Assembly: GCA_021030915.1 (NCBI GenBank)
Contig: JAGEMR010000001.1
Coordinates: 620,001 to 684,000, forward strand
Length of the DNA: 64,000 nt
From: Astrothelium macrocarpum
Lineage: Eukaryota > Ascomycota > Dothideomycetes > Trypetheliales > Trypetheliaceae
Direction of reading: 5' to 3'
Numbering within the stretch: the stretch's first letter is position 1; every line of letters starts with the position of its first letter. The notes under the pieces were generated by a model that saw only the letters and a program-made list of their open reading frames with translations, was not told the origin of the DNA and made no database searches. Positions 10,405 through 23,358 of this stretch are shown one piece after another. Position numbers and translations under genes: made by a program.

Positions 10405-12748
10405 TCAGTAATCCTCAATTCCACATTCCCACACATCCACACTCACCTCTTCCCCACCCACCAACCCCATCCCACCATCAATCGCCTGCGTATCCCACCC
10501 CTCCCAGCCCAACCACCGACGATACAGCACCTTCGGAAAGCCCGTGGCATAGTACCAACTCGTCGTCTTGAAATTCACCTCGCGATCATGGTTATACACA
10601 CTATCGCTCTCCTCGCCCCAGCGGCCTTCCTTCCCGCCATTCGCATTGAACACGGCGTCCATGTAGCGCGGCGGCCAGTGCTTGTCGAGCCAGATGGGAT
10701 GCGGAGCGTACACGGCTTTCAGGCCGTGGTGCAGCGCGACGGTCGCGGGCCACAGCTCGGCCTGCATGGAGCGGCCCGCGCGGTTCTCCGCGTGCATGGC
10801 GTGCAGCATGCGCCGCGAGAAGCGCGCCACCGTGTTGATGAAGACGCGCCGCGGGATCTGCGCGTACAGCGGGTGGTCGTGCCCTTCGTCCGACGGGTTC
10901 TCGGGCGAGAAGTGCGGCCGCACGCCCGGGATGAAGTTGAAGATTTTGTTGCGGTACGTCCATTCTGTCGCGGATGGGTCCCAGATGGGTTGGAGTGTGA
11001 TGAGGTCGGCTTCTTCGTCGACGCCCCATTCGAAGTCGTCTTTTTCTTGTGGGCGCGGGGGTTTGGGGCCGAGGGGGACTTGGGTTTGTGCGTAGGGGAC
11101 TGGACCCCAGACGGGAGTCGGGATGGTGCCGGCTTTGGTGGCTTCTTTGATGAGAGAGTCGGTTTGGTCGAGGAATTGTTGGTAGCTGCCGTGGGCGGAG
11201 GGGAAGTAGAGGCGTTTGTTGCGCTCCCAGAGGTGTTTGCGAGGGACTTTGCGGGCGAATTCGGCAATCTTTTCGAGGAAGTGGTAGTGGTGGCCAGTGT
11301 AGCGGGCGTCTGTTTCCCAGTTCCAAATGTATTCAAACTCAGGGTGGTTCTTTGAGAACCATTGTACAGACATCCACTGCATCCAATAGACTTGCCAGTC
11401 TCCGACATAGGGATACCATTCGGTAGTGACCTTTTCAGTCCATAATATGGCAATATCCCGCAGCTCTTCGGGGACTAGCCGGCGGAGGAAGTCATCGTGA
11501 ACATCCTGATTCTCATAGATATCGGCATTGAAATCCTTGACATTGACAAAAAGAAAGACCTGATATTCACCTCCAGAAAAGAGAGATAGTTCGGAAATCA
11601 TGGCACGTATGGCCTGGATGTCATTATCAGTGTAAGCATAACCTTCCCAAGTCCGAATCAAGATGGCTGTTCTCTTCTTGTATTGCCCTTTGGCTTTGGT
11701 ACTCTCATCTGCTAGCGGCATCTGCGCATGGTTTTCCGGCAAATCCCATGGCGACCATTGCGCAGGTGGAGACCGGGCATTTGGCTCATATCGGTCTCGA
11801 TTCCTGACCAGACATTCATTTTGTAATTTCCCCCAATGAACACGATCCCATCTTGGCTGCGAATCTGGTTTCCTCCAATCATAAACATCATCTTCCTGGT
11901 CTGCGCCAAATCCAAAGGGCCCATATCGGTTGTATCGGTCAAAGCAAACGTTCGTATTGATGCCCATAATGTCTGCACTATTGAGCTGAGGATCTGAAAA
12001 TCCTTCTGGTAGGCCGCGATATGCGTATATTTGATCGTCCAAGCTTTCGTTGAGAGGTTTTCCTCTTGGTCCTTCACATGGGACGTAGGTTCCCTTCCAC
12101 TTTGCGCTCCACTCTCGGGAGTTGTAATCTGGGTATGGGAGGTAGGGTCTCGGATTCGTCTTCTTTTGATTGTGTAGCAGCTTGACACCATTCCTATCAA
12201 AGAAATTATTGTCCCTGCATCGCACAATTAGCTTTGGTCCCAACGCATGCAGGTGATAGGGCAACGTACGATGGAAAGGCTTCCCATCGGTTGGGATCGT
12301 AGTCTGCGCCAACATAGTCGCCATACGAAGGCCAGTGATCGAGCTGTGGTCTATCCCATTGGATCATTTCTTCAATGTAAAGCTTCGTCTCTTCTGAACT
12401 CATGATGTCCAGAGGCTTCGGATATTCCCTCTTCGGAGGTGGGTCTTCATCGGAGGGAATTGGTATAGCTGGGGGCTTCGCATTCGATTTGGACTTTTCC
12501 TCCCCCAGTGCTTTCTGGTCCTGTGAGCTCTGACCAGAGTTCGGGGGGTAAGGCTGTGATATTGTGACATCTTCTGCAGGTACTCTGTTATTCCAGGTGT
12601 CTTCGCTGAGAGGCAACCTATTCCCAAAAGAATCCTCGTCGGACCACGTACTGGAATAGGATGTCCTTCGCAATATTAAGAGACTGGCAAAAAAAGTCAA
12701 GAGCGCGATGATGGCGAGCCTGCGCGAAGTGGTAAAGCGACCTAGCAT
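10405..12748 (-). CDS. DUF3405-like type II membrane protein
   Basis: This is a fungal protein of about 761 residues resembling the DUF3405 family, whose members look like Golgi-type lumenal enzymes but lack an assigned reaction. Two exons are inferred: 12748-12270 and 12214-10405, joined across a 55-bp intron (GTACGT donor, TGCAG acceptor) that rebuilds a Ser codon. The N-terminus is short and basic, followed by one signal anchor (RRLAIIALLTFFASLLILRR), then a Ser/Pro-rich stem and a large lumenal domain. That domain contains many Trp residues and conserved-looking blocks such as RTAILIRTWEGYAYTD, DIAILWTEKVTTEWYP and EYIWNWETDARYTGHHY, where the Asp may be part of a glycosyltransferase-like DxD-type site. 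I chose the ATG at 12748 because it directly precedes the anchor; an upstream ATG at 12919 would add a Cys- and Phe-rich segment that looks non-coding. Confidence 0.83.
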
Positions 12749-13415
12749 TGCGACTGGCCGAACAGGGAAGGAAAAAAGATGAAGCAGAAAGGGCGAATGG
12801 TACAAGAAGCAGAGAGCGCAAAAGCGAGGAGTCGAGCGTGCTACCGTCGCATGCTTCAGACGGAGAATCGCAAGAGGAAGGCGAGCAATTAGAAATGGGA
12901 CCGAGGTGGAAGAGTGCAATGGTTTGTACAGCTTGTGCCGCAGTACAAGGTGACCACTGTGGCCAAACGGCTACGCCTTCATCTCTGTTTCCACCTGTTT
13001 GTTGGCGCCCCCTATGTCATCCAACCTTCACCACTATTTTGCTGGCGAACTGTTACTTGTCCAAAATCGACAATTTCTAGTACCCTGCGCTATTTCTTGC
13101 TTTAACAAATCTGTCGCATTGAGTTTGATTCGTTACTGTGCAGTGTTTATTTCTACACTAGGTACCTATAGCCATTGGAAATCCATACGCATATCAAGTA
13201 AAGCGGGGTATTTTTACATAAGGTACACATATGCCACCACGAGCAACTGGTCAGGACATGTGTTAGTTGCCACTACATGCAATGCTTTCACAAAGAAAAG
13301 CGGAATGCCACTTCAATAATGCTCGCAATTGTCACCCCAACAAGCATCCTTTGACAATATGTGTCGACTTGACACATCTACTTCCCCACGTGTAAGCCAA
13401 CAAGCTCTCTTTCTC
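12749..13415. other. Intergenic, nothing recognised
   Basis: This region holds the upstream side of the DUF3405-like gene and the downstream side of the KDM5 gene, which are both on the minus strand. Only short frames without coding character are present. Confidence 0.5.
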
Positions 13416-16400
13416 TCAAAGACTTCCGGTCGTGAGATCCTCAAACATGCTATCGTCATTAAATGAATTGAAAGGTCCCGGTGAGTCTGGAACCAGCGTT
13501 GTCGGATCGAACACAGAGCTACCCGCCAATGCCGGATCAATCAACGCAGGATCAAGCATGGGCGATGACTTGCGCCGCGACTCGCTCTCTTCTGATGTCT
13601 GCATTGTGACCGGTGCTGCCGGTGTGACAGAAGTAGAAGGCGTCGATACCGTTGGACCTGGCGATTTGTGCATGGGCTCTGCAGGCTGCAATGGTTGTTC
13701 CTTTTTGGGTGCAACATCTGACTTGCGCTTAGTGCGTAGATGCTGAGGAAGGTCGTCGGGATTGTCGACACCATATTCAGCCATCAATTTCTGTTGCTTC
13801 GTCGGTCGTGGTTTGCGCGTCGATTGACTGACTTCGATAATCGGCGGGGGTTCAGGCGCGACAGGTGCCCACTTGTGTAGCTCGTGCCGTAAGAAGTTCG
13901 TCTCGTAAGCTAACAAAATGTCGGCACCCTCAATTTTGCGAAGGAAGAATCGGAAATTCGCTACTTCGTCAAAAGTAGTCGGTTGGGTGGGATTGATATA
14001 CTGCTTTAACCATTCCCGGAATTGTTGAGCATGGGCGCAAATCTTTTCAAGGCATTCCTCTTCTTCGGGCTGAAAAGGTAGCTCGGAAATCTCTGACTGC
14101 CATGCCTGAAGATCTTCAAGCTTTGGCCGGGCAGCGTCTCGAGGAATTTTCTTGCGCCAATCGCATATTGGGCATGTGTATTTGTCGTCTTCTTTGACCT
14201 TCCCACGAGCAATCTTGAGACATTTACCATGGTACCTTGACGATGGATTAGAACACCAGTCTTTTGAACGACGACGCACACAGACTCACCATTCATGGCA
14301 TAGCTCGCACTCAATCATCATTCCGGCTTCGCTCCGCCGACAAATACAAAAAACCTCCCGACTTGACAAGTTGCCATCATCTACCTGAGAACCTTGAGGG
14401 GTATGCTCTCGAGATGACGGCTCGACTGGCATCCTGGGCTGATCCTTGAGATCAAAGCAAGCTTCGTTTCGACTTTCCACAAACTGCATGTGTTGCAGTA
14501 GAATATGTAGTGGTGCATTCGCCTTCCCAAACAGCTTCTTACCCCTTCTCATCCAATCTTCGTGCCGCTTCTGCTCTCGCTCAAGATCTAATGTGCCATT
14601 GGGTTTGCTGTTCAAGTCAGCGAGTGTCTCCATTACTTCTCGCACTTCTTTGTATTTGGGGCGATTTCGAAGTTCCGCATCTTTGCTGCGCGTGTAAAGA
14701 TACATGATTCTGTCTTGCGCCTCTCTCTGCTTCTTCAAGATAGCCTCCACCTGTGCCAGTGTGTCAGGCGAGACGGGCATGCTGGTGGTGGCTGCCTGTT
14801 TTGACAACGCATCCAGCTGAGCAAAATGTACGTTCTCCACTGCCATGAGCTCTTTTGCCTTGGCCTGCCAGATATCCCCATTTTGCTTGAGCTCGCGTAA
14901 TTGACTGAGATGCTCGTCATGCTCTGGGATCTCAAGCTTCGAACCTGTTTCGATGGCCTCATTGACTTCTTTTAAAGTAGGAGCGCGTTTGCAGTACTCT
15001 TTTGCTTTTTCGTGCCAACCGAGCCTCAGTACCACTCTTTCGAGCACATCAACTTCCGGTATATCCACATTGAAACTTCTGCCGACTTCGACAAGATCTT
15101 CAAGTTCATTAACAGCTTTCGTCTTGTACTGCAATAAAGCTTCTCGCGCTTTGAGCTGAAAGTCCTCGATTGCTTCAGCCCTCTCACGCAAATTCTGGAT
15201 CTCGGGACAGTCAAAGGAAATGTCGTCTGCTGTTGCAAGTAGTTTTTTGATATTGTCAACTTTTCGAAGTTCACGTTCTCGTTCTTCGACTTCTGCTGAC
15301 TTTGCGGCACTCTTTCGTAGAGCCTTGCCATTGTTCTTTCCCCGATTTTGTTGCTTTCGCGTGATATAGTTGGTGGCTTCTTCTACCCACTCGTTGCAAC
15401 GATCGACGAAACGCTTTAGGTCTGGTAGTTCCGGTAAGTCATATGGAATCTTCTCTCCCTCCCTCATTAACGATTGGAGGCTTTTCAGCGCGGGCTTCGG
15501 ATCATCTTCAAGAAGGTTGCTGAGCTTTTCCCTCCATTGCTGCGGTTTACGAGAAATGTCAACAACTTTGTTTACAATCTGTCGTAGTGAAGCTTCGGTG
15601 AGACGGAAATGTAACTTGTGAGATTGCTGGAGCCCTGGTTTGGTGCGTTGACCAACCGCGCCCGTAAAGCGCTCTTTCTCGGGAATATCACAGCACTCCG
15701 ATGTTCCCGCATGAAGAAGGCAAACAGTCTTGCCAGTACTCTCACAAGAGAACCGAGATAAATAAGCATGTGCCTTGCAAAATGCGCAAACATAGTCGCC
15801 GTCACTTGGATCCTGCTCTTCCGTTTCAATTTCTATCTGCTTCAGATCCTGTAGATCGGTGCTGTCCTGCGTGGAGCCGTCCACTCCAGCCGTTCCAGCC
15901 GATCGAGAATTTTCAAAAAAAGTTTCACGAGCACTCAATTCCCGATCGAGCATGCGCTCCAAAGCAGGTGCAAGCCATTTCGCAGTCTTGATGTTGACGT
16001 TGTTTCCGGCAGCAGTCAGCAATAGCTCGTCATGCGAGAAACAGGCGTCGCGTCGGTATGTCTGATATTGCTGTATGCACGCCTCGCCAAAAGGCTCCCA
16101 ATCAGATGGAGCAAAATTTACAGCTTCGTTGAAGTTGAAACCGTGATTAAATCCGGCATGGAAAGCTCGTGGGAAAGTAATGACAAGCTGACCGGCGCGC
16201 TGATCAATTGCATAAACCTTGACGCCGGCCTTTTGCAGCTTCTCGGGATTATGAAGCGTAACCAATTGGAACAGCAGATCGGGTTGAGTTTCGAAAAGCT
16301 CTGGAAACTCTTTTCGCATGGCTTCTTCAAATTTATCCGCCTCGTCAGCGGGAATGCCATACCACGTCTTGGTAGCGCCAAAATGCTGATAATTGGCAGA

Positions 16401-18405
16401 ATAAGTCCAATGATCTTCTGCATGCCAGCAAAAGCAAGAGAAACACATGCCGACGTAGAGCCAAGGTACTGTCATACCAGATATGTCTTTCTTGATATGA
16501 CGGAAAAGAGATTCCTGGTGAAAGGGAAGGATATTGAGGTTCCACGGGTCTGTGGAATAGGGATCACGAGGGTTTCTTTCGACTGTAGGAAAGCCGCTTC
16601 CGTGAGTTGTAGAGTGTATGTCAGCTCCATACTCGACCTCAACTCCTTCGTCAGGGCCTTTGGCCAGTCTCCAAAACTCGCGTTCAACATCATCCTCGGT
16701 AACAGGGCGATTGCAATTGAGAACCGGGTCATACGGCATCTTCTCTCGAAAGTAGTTTTCCTTGAAGAGGGCGGCTTTTTCCTGGAATTTCCTCAGAGAA
16801 TAGACGCCACCCTCTTCAAACCCGAATTCTCCCGTGCCGACTAAACACCGTGGACAATGCCACTCCTCTGGCCGAACCTTGAGTGGGGGCTCGACACATG
16901 ACATGTGGTAACCATTGTCACAGCTCTCACAGAGTATAATTCTATCTTGGTCGTCAGACTTACCGCAAGAGTCGCATCCATCTCCAGCTTTCCACTCGTT
17001 TCCTCGGTCGCGTGGGACTGTGCGAGGTTGGATCACACGCGACCCTGCAACGGGGGCTGCCACATCTTGTTTAAGGCGCTTGCTTTTCCGACCAGACGAG
17101 TCGCTCAACTGCCGCTTGAGATTTGGACGAAAATCAAGGGTGGTCATTGATGATGAGGCTGGGGTCTCATTCTCGTGTTTGGGCGTATTTTCTCCAGTTT
17201 CAGGGCTGCGATTGTTGCCGCTCGGCATGTTGACCGGAGTAAATCCAGATGATTGTGGAGCGTTGACTGGAGTGAATGCTCCAGAATTCACCGGTGTGAA
17301 ACCAGAAGTAGTCACTGGACGAGGACTCTCTATTCTTGTTGTGGCGACTTCCGATTTGATAGGCACGTCACCATTTTTGATTGTGTCATTCAGGGCTTCC
17401 GTTGCTTTCATGGCTGGAGCATCGTCTCGGAGATTGGAGGGCGTATGCTGGTGCGGCTTCTTCAAAGGCGACGGACCTGGCGATGGAGTCAGAGGTCCAC
17501 CATTTTCCAGCTCAAGCTGCTGCTGAACGCCAGGCCTTGCGACACGCAAATAGTCTTCATAAGGCAGAAGCCAGCGTTGGTATGAATTCTTGAGCGACGT
17601 GGAAAGTGACGACATAATTTTTCCGCTATAGCCTAGATCTCGCCCGATTTCAGCCCATCTCTTCAGTTTGCATACCCTCTCAAAGCCACCTCTGGTCTCA
17701 ACTGCTTTGCGAAGTTTGTAGAGGTCTAGGGGCCGTTTGTCGACGCTGGGTGCTCGATTGAAGTTGACGCCATTGGATTTGTGGAATTTGATGAGACCGT
17801 CGACATAGTTGTTATTTACTCGTGTGCCTGTAGCGTTATCAGTGCCAACCTCCAAAAAGTGAAAACAAAAGGTGCTTTGGAATAAATCATCTACATACCT
17901 CCTTCCACTGAACTGAGCTCAATTTTTCGAGTGCGAAAATGGAAGCGCTGATTGCTAATCAGTAGCCTGGTACGTTGGAAGGCCTGCGTGTACATACCGA
18001 TGTATCTATAGCGAAATCAGGATTCCAGCTGTCGGGTGGCACAATTTTGCAGATGCCAAATTGTTGAGCTTCTGGTTGTATCTTTTGTATAAATGCAATG
18101 GGATTCTTGAATTCTTCATCTGTTGGTCGGTAGGTTGGAGCTTCCTTCAGACCGAACGGTCGCGATTGCTTAGGAGGTTCTCGACCAACAAGTGGCTGTC
18201 CCCGTCGTTCCACACTCGACATGTCCAGTGGGTCCACGGTGCGATGAAAGAGCGGAAAGGCATTATTTGCGGCTGCTGTGCCGTTACCAGCAACAACAGC
18301 GGTGGCAGCCATTCTGCTTCGAGCATTCTTCTGACTAGCGGTGTCTGGTTTGGCTGTCATGACTGTGGTGGAAGAGCCAATAGCAGAGGCTATTGGGCCT
18401 GCCAT
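13416..18405 (-). CDS. KDM5/JARID1-type histone H3K4 demethylase
   Basis: This is a large nuclear demethylase (about 1604 residues) of the KDM5/Lid2 class that removes methyl groups from H3K4. Four exons are inferred: 18405-17998, 17947-17899, 17827-14290 and 14235-13416, with introns of 50, 71 and 54 bp. The domain order is complete. JmjN (APTYRPTDEEFKNP and RFHFRTRKIELSSVEGG) spans the first intron. An ARID domain follows (FHKSNGVNFNRAP, RWAEIGRDLGYSG). PHD finger 1 reads CDSCGKSDDQDRIILCESC. The JmjC domain carries the Fe(II) ligands in CWHAEDHW and FHAGFNHGFN. A C5HC2 zinc finger follows (CAFCKAHAYLSRF, CLLHAGTSECC), then the helical PLU-1 region and a second PHD split by the last intron (CICRRSEAG..CHEW|YHGKC..CPICDW). 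All catalytic ligands are present. It is divergently paired with SLX1; the exact start is the first ATG in good context. Confidence 0.93.
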
Positions 18406-19059
18406 GGTAGCGGCGGGCAAATGCTCCCCGTGGTGAATGAATGAATGAATGAGAGGCGCTGCGCAGACGGTCGATGATGCACCGTCAGATATGTCAAATA
18501 ATTAGCGGAATTAAGTGTGCAGTCGTCATGCGCCTGAAGAATTGCATGGGCGATGAATGTTGAGATGCAAAACGACGGTGATTAGTGCAACATGGGACAC
18601 AAGACAGCGGCAAATGCAATGCGAAATGGTGGACATTCATGCAGCATGTAGAGGAGATTCGGGCAGGATGGATGGTGGATGGAAGCGAGGGAAGCGGAGG
18701 AGGGACCAGGTCGATGCGTATGTAGCACCTAGGCCAATCCTGGAATGGCGGCAGGCGTTGATGCGGTCAAGCAAGCCAAGCAAGCCCAGCATCGATAGGC
18801 GAGGATGGGTGTCAGAGGCTCGGAATTGGGTGATGTAGCTACTTTGGGCATGTAGAATAGGGATCTGGATGATCTCGGAGTGATTTCTAGACTGGTCGCC
18901 AGTTGTGCCTCGAATCGAGTTGGGCCTGAGCTAAATCTGACCTTGCCGCAGCATCGCCCGAGCCAATCACCCGGACCTGCGTCCTCCACTCTGCAGCCCT
19001 ACCCTCCTTCCGCCTGTTGTCCTCCCGTCCTCGCCCCAGCACCACCACAACACCCTCAC
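18406..19059. promoter_or_regulatory. Divergent promoter interval, KDM5 / SLX1
   Basis: These 650 bp separate the start codons of two head-to-head genes, so both promoters must lie here. A (GAAT)n run at about 18435-18453 falls in the KDM5 leader. A C-rich, pyrimidine-biased tract precedes the SLX1 start at 19060, a common fungal core-promoter feature. No TATA box is obvious. Confidence 0.55.
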
Positions 19060-20452
19060 ATGGATAAGCCCATTCCGCCCTTCTACTGCTGCTATCTGCT
19101 CCGATCCACGGTGCGGCATGCGTCTCTGTATGTGGGTTCGACCCCGAACCCTCCAAGGCGTTTGAAGCAACATAATGGATTGGCTGTTGGAGGTGCTACG
19201 CGCACTTCTCTCGCCACATTGCGGCCGTGGGAGATGACGGCTGTTGTCACCGGGTTTCCCTCTAAGATTGCTGCTCTACAATTCGAGTAAGTTGTATTCT
19301 GCTAAATATTCTCTCCCAACTTTCATCTACTCTCACCGCCAAATCATGAGCCGAATCGTATGATTCGTCAGTCTTGCAGTAGACGTCTGTGCCGTTGTAC
19401 GGAAGAGGGCATTCTGAGTAACATTGACGCCTTCTGAAAGCTGATGGAATCGTAGGTGGGCATGGCAGTGGACCCATCTCACCCGTCACCTTCCTGACGC
19501 CGAGCGGGCAAAACGAAGGGGGACGGGAAAGTCCAGGAGGCGACCTGTAAGATCACTCAAGGTCACGTTGTCTGACTTGCATTTGCTACTGCGCGCCAAA
19601 GCTTTCGAGCGTTGGCCTCTGCATCTGCGGTTTTTTGCCGAGGATGTGTACAAGGTTTGGCAGTCATTTGAAGATAGAATCGGCACGGCCATCAGAAAAA
19701 ACATCGATGTCGCTTTCACTCCCTCACGCCCTGTTGAGACTGATCATGGGCTTGAAATGGGCCCTGATCAAGCACATGGCGTCGGATCATTAGATCTCAG
19801 CTACCACGCCATCAAGCCAATTTTGGAGAAAAGCTTGGTTACATTTACTCCGGACATGGTGAAACACCATTGCTCGAAATGCCAAAAGGAGATTGAGTCG
19901 ATCGAAATGCTCGCTCTGGCATGTCCTCGGAATTCTTGCAAAGGAGTTTGGCACATCTCTTGTTTGTCACAAGAGTTTCTTGACCAAGAAGGGAATACAG
20001 ATGCCTTTGTCCCTACTAAGGGCTCGTGTCCAAGTTGTGGCGCTGAGATGGAATGGTCTATGCTCATGAAAGACTTGAGTCTCCGCAAGCGAGGTTCAAA
20101 TGAGGTTGCTCGACTGTTTAAACAAAAGCCACTAAAGAGAGTAGATCACGAATCAGACGCCAGTGCAAGGTTGGCGGCCGTAGTGGAGACTTTGGTAGCT
20201 GAAGTAGGGCTTGAGGACGACGCAGTAGACACCGAAGACTCTGATCAGATGAAGGCCTTGTTCTTGAACCAGCAAGAGCTTGAAAATGGCTCTAGTGATG
20301 ATTTTATCTATCGGATCGCAGACGATGCTTACAGCTCAAACGCCAGCAACGCAAAAAGCCAACGTAATCCGGCCACTTCTACCACGCAGAAAGCCGCACT
20401 AAGGACTGTTATCGAAGATAGCGAATCCAGTGAATATGAAATTCTGGATTGA
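19060..20452 (+). CDS. SLX1: SLX1 structure-specific endonuclease catalytic subunit
   Basis: Slx1 is the GIY-YIG nuclease subunit that, with Slx4, cuts branched DNA such as Holliday junctions and stalled forks. Two exons are inferred, 19060-19286 and 19456-20452 (about 407 residues), joined across a 169-bp intron, long for this window, that rebuilds the catalytic Glu codon (LQFE|WAW). The N-terminal nuclease domain has the CYLLRS and YVGST strands replacing GIY and YIG, the catalytic Arg in PPRRLKQHNG, and the Glu just mentioned. A C-terminal RING/PHD-like zinc module follows: CSKCQKEIESIEMLALAC, CKGVWHISC and CPSCGAEMEW. The last 100 residues are acidic and likely disordered. Family length and domain order are as expected for fungal Slx1. 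Confidence 0.94.
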
Positions 20453-20568
20453 CCGTGTACATCTCCTTTACTTCAATCCCTGAACAGAATCATTTAAACG
20501 GAATACCAAACTCGAATAATCAGCGTCTCCAAACCGTAGGCCGGCTCACTGTTGTGATTGGATATGAA

Positions 20569-21421
20569 TCATGGTCTCCATGCCCGGACTGCTCCCAAAA
20601 CCGAGTGGTCTGTGTTGATTCGATCACGAGCCTGGACCACTGCTCGAAGCACCTCTTCCTCCACTGCTTCGACAGCTTGTCCCGCATTGACAGTGACAAA
20701 GTCGTTTTCATCTGGAGACGAACGAAGCTGCAGATAAAGTTGACGGACGCGTTTCTGCATTCCAGTCTCCTCATACCGCTCATTACCAAAGCCGCCTCGC
20801 TCGGCTGCTTTCTCTGGCGAGACGTCCAGGAAGAGACAAAGATCAGGCCGCGGTAGACCTTCTTCCGGTTGGCGGGCCCACGCGAGATCCAGCTCTGGGT
20901 TCTCCTTGGCTGCAGAATAGACGCAACCCGAATAGTAATATCTATCGCATACTATGGTTGTTCCGTTGGTGACGTCACATATTATAGAATCCCTACAGCC
21001 TATAAGTATCTTCTAGAAGGTTGATGACCAATAAGCATATAATACTTACGCTGCCTCCCATCTGTTTGCAGAAAAGAGAAGATGGATGACATGATCTTCT
21101 TGCTGGCTTTGTCCTTTCAAGTAGCTACTTATCATTCGGCCAATCGGTGTAGTCCTGTCTAAACTATACTTAGCCACCAAATGCCTTAGCGGCAATAACA
21201 AGGATTCACAGCTGCTCGACCCTATTGGCGAGCATTTTGAAACCTTTTGAATACCAACGGAGGTGGGTGTAGCACGGTCACATACCTGGAAATCCGATAT
21301 GCCGAACGTTTTGACCCTGAGCCTTTAGATTTTCGACCAGACGCTTGCTCTGAGTTGATTTTCCCGATCTATCTAAACCTTCAAACACAATAAAAAGGCC
21401 CCGCTGCTGTGTGCAGGTCAT
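20569..21421 (-). CDS. CDC8: Thymidylate kinase (dTMP kinase)
   Basis: This enzyme phosphorylates dTMP to dTDP with ATP in dTTP synthesis. Three exons are inferred: 21421-21286, 21158-21050 and 20992-20569, giving 222 residues. The introns are 127 and 57 bp; the first uses a TTTAG acceptor that restores the DR(T/S)TPIGR block. Visible motifs are the P-loop FEGLDRSGKST near residue 13, DRTTPIGRMISSYL, and CDRYYYSG with the DR(Y/H) nucleotide contact. The lid segment ERGGFGNERYE follows. The C-terminus is a helical tail ending RAWRP. The length matches fungal Cdc8. The start chosen is the ATG seven codons before the first beta-strand; an upstream in-frame extension is Arg/Ser-rich and not family-like. 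Its stop faces the SLX1 stop only about 115 bp away, so the two genes converge. Confidence 0.95.
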
Positions 21422-21769
21422 GTTCACTGAATGACTTGACTGCTGTACCTCTGGGTGTAATTCTTGCCTCTGACGCGTTGAAGTGGAACGCGTGAGCACG
21501 TGCCCTTGCCTACCCACTCTCTACTAAACGGATTGGACTATGAACGAAATGGAACGGAAACCGAAAATACTTTATTGGAGTTACGAAGACCTCTTCCACC
21601 TAGATTAGCCGTCACAGGATACAAGCTTCCTTTCTTAAACTCTCTCCATTTCGTGCATATATCTTGAAGTACCTCCGCCACGGACATTCGAGGCGGCATT
21701 CAAGAAACCGTGTATCGCGTAGGCAGCTCCACGGCTACCAATGCTTCATTTATTCCGGAATCCAGCAAA
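21422..21769. other. Divergent promoter interval, CDC8 / QTRT2-like
   Basis: About 350 bp separate the two start codons, so both promoters are inferred to lie here. An ACGCGT element (MCB-like, the MluI cell-cycle box known from DNA-synthesis genes of yeasts) occurs near 21489 on the CDC8 side. Its function in this organism is inference only. Confidence 0.45.
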
Positions 21770-23315
21770 ATGGCTCAATTCAAGCTCCTTGACCCTACAA
21801 ATAAAGGTAGCAGCGCGCGACTAGGCAGGCTTACGCTCCCCCAACGCCATGTCATTCAAACACCGCATTATCTTGCCATAACGTCTCGAGGCGTGGTATC
21901 GCACCTATCTCAGGATAATCTGCGAAGACATGCTCAAATTAGAGCAGCTTATCTGGCTCTAGAAGACTGTAAGGCTAATCCAATCGCGCGACACGGATGC
22001 GAAGTCACGCTGACAAGCACCCTTCAACTAAAGCCTCGAAGTCATAGAACATGCTCCTTGGCGCATCCCACCCGTCCTAAATCAGCCTACCAAGGACGAT
22101 GACGAGTCTCCTCTCCGGACCTACATCTCCTTTCCCAAGGACACACTCCTCTGCCTCGCCCCGCGACGTCTACCTCCCGTCCTACCTCCTTATGCCTCCC
22201 GCAAGGCCGAGCAAGCACCCAATCGCAGCATACACGTCTCAACAGCCATCGGCTTCCAGATCCTCGACATTGATGACTTCATCGAAGATATACAAATTTT
22301 ACAGCCGGATCTCGTCATTGGCATGAGCGACAATATCAAGGGCGAGGACCCGGGAAGGCGCAAGGTGGAGAGGATGGTGGATCGCACTGCGGCCTGGACA
22401 GACCGATTGCTCAAGTATGCGGGCGAGTCAGCCTGTTCGGATACATCGAGTGCTGTACATGTGCTGGCGCCAGTGTTACCATTGGATGTAGCTGTGCAGT
22501 CTCAATATCTTGCTCAGTTGGAGGATGATATGCGCAACAGGCCATTTGGACTGGCTCTGTATGACTCTGCTTGCAAAGCGGATTTGCCAAGCGGCTTGCG
22601 GTCTGCCATGTGTTTGTCACTGGATGGGCCAGGCACGCCACACAAAGTCCTTGATGAGATAGCCATGGGTATTGATCTGGTTGCTCTCCCGTTTATTGGA
22701 ATGGCATCGGATGCTGGATTGGCTCTTGATTTTGTGTTTCCGGTACCTGGTCATCTTGACCGGCACACTACTGAGCGACCCACGCAACTGCAACCTCTGG
22801 CGGTTGATATATGGGCGAAAAATCACGCAGCCGACGTTAGTCCGCTTCGTGATGGCTGTTGCTGCTATGCTTGCAGGACACATCATCGCGCGTATATCCA
22901 TCATTTGTTGGATGCAAAGGAAATGCTGGCTTGGACTTTGCTCCAAATGCACAATCATCATACCATCGATGCATTTTTCGCAGGTATCCGGGAAAGCATA
23001 TCAAAGGGTAGCTATGAGAGTGACGTGGAGGCGTTTAGCAAGACTTATGAGCCAAAGCTTCCCGAGAAGACGGGTCAAGGCCCAAGGTAAGAAAGGATTC
23101 TAAAGTACCTAGTTGCCTACTAAATCGACTACAGGATTCGAGGCTATCAGATAAAGTCCGAAGGCCCTAACGAAAAGAAGAAGAATCCTTCAGCTTACAA
23201 CACTCTCGACGAAGTTCACGCGAAGACCGAGGAAGCACCACTGGCACCAGGCCCCAAAGTCAAAGCAGACGAGCTCGAGGATAAAGGTCTAGGCAAATCG
23301 CTAAAAAGCGAGTGA
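21770..23315 (+). CDS. Queuine tRNA-ribosyltransferase accessory subunit (QTRT2-like)
   Basis: This is a TGT-family protein of about 474 residues resembling the non-catalytic subunit of eukaryotic tRNA-guanine transglycosylase. The enzyme swaps G34 for queuine in tRNAs with GUN anticodons. Three exons are inferred: 21770-21968, 22042-23086 and 23135-23315. The first junction gives LALEDF|IEHAPWRIPP and the second restores an Arg codon. Typical segments are TPHYLAITSRGVVSHLSQDN, the DLVIGMSDNI strand, the LDGPGTPHKVLDEIAMGIDL barrel strand, and a zinc site (CCCYACRTHHRAYIHHLL, with H in HNHH downstream). The C-terminal tail is Lys-rich and variable. The catalytic subunit is not in this window. 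Assignment to the accessory rather than the catalytic subunit rests on overall resemblance. Confidence 0.85.
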
Positions 23316-23358
23316 TACGCAAGAGGTTCATTAAACAGATGAGACTACCCCAGATCCA

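Noticed and set aside
10297..11355. 352-codon plus-strand open frame
   Set aside because: It lies fully antisense to the well-supported DUF3405-like gene, in a GC-rich part that leaves antisense frames open.
16032..16844. 270-codon plus-strand open frame
   Set aside because: It is antisense to the JmjC region of the KDM5 gene, whose catalytic motifs are clear.
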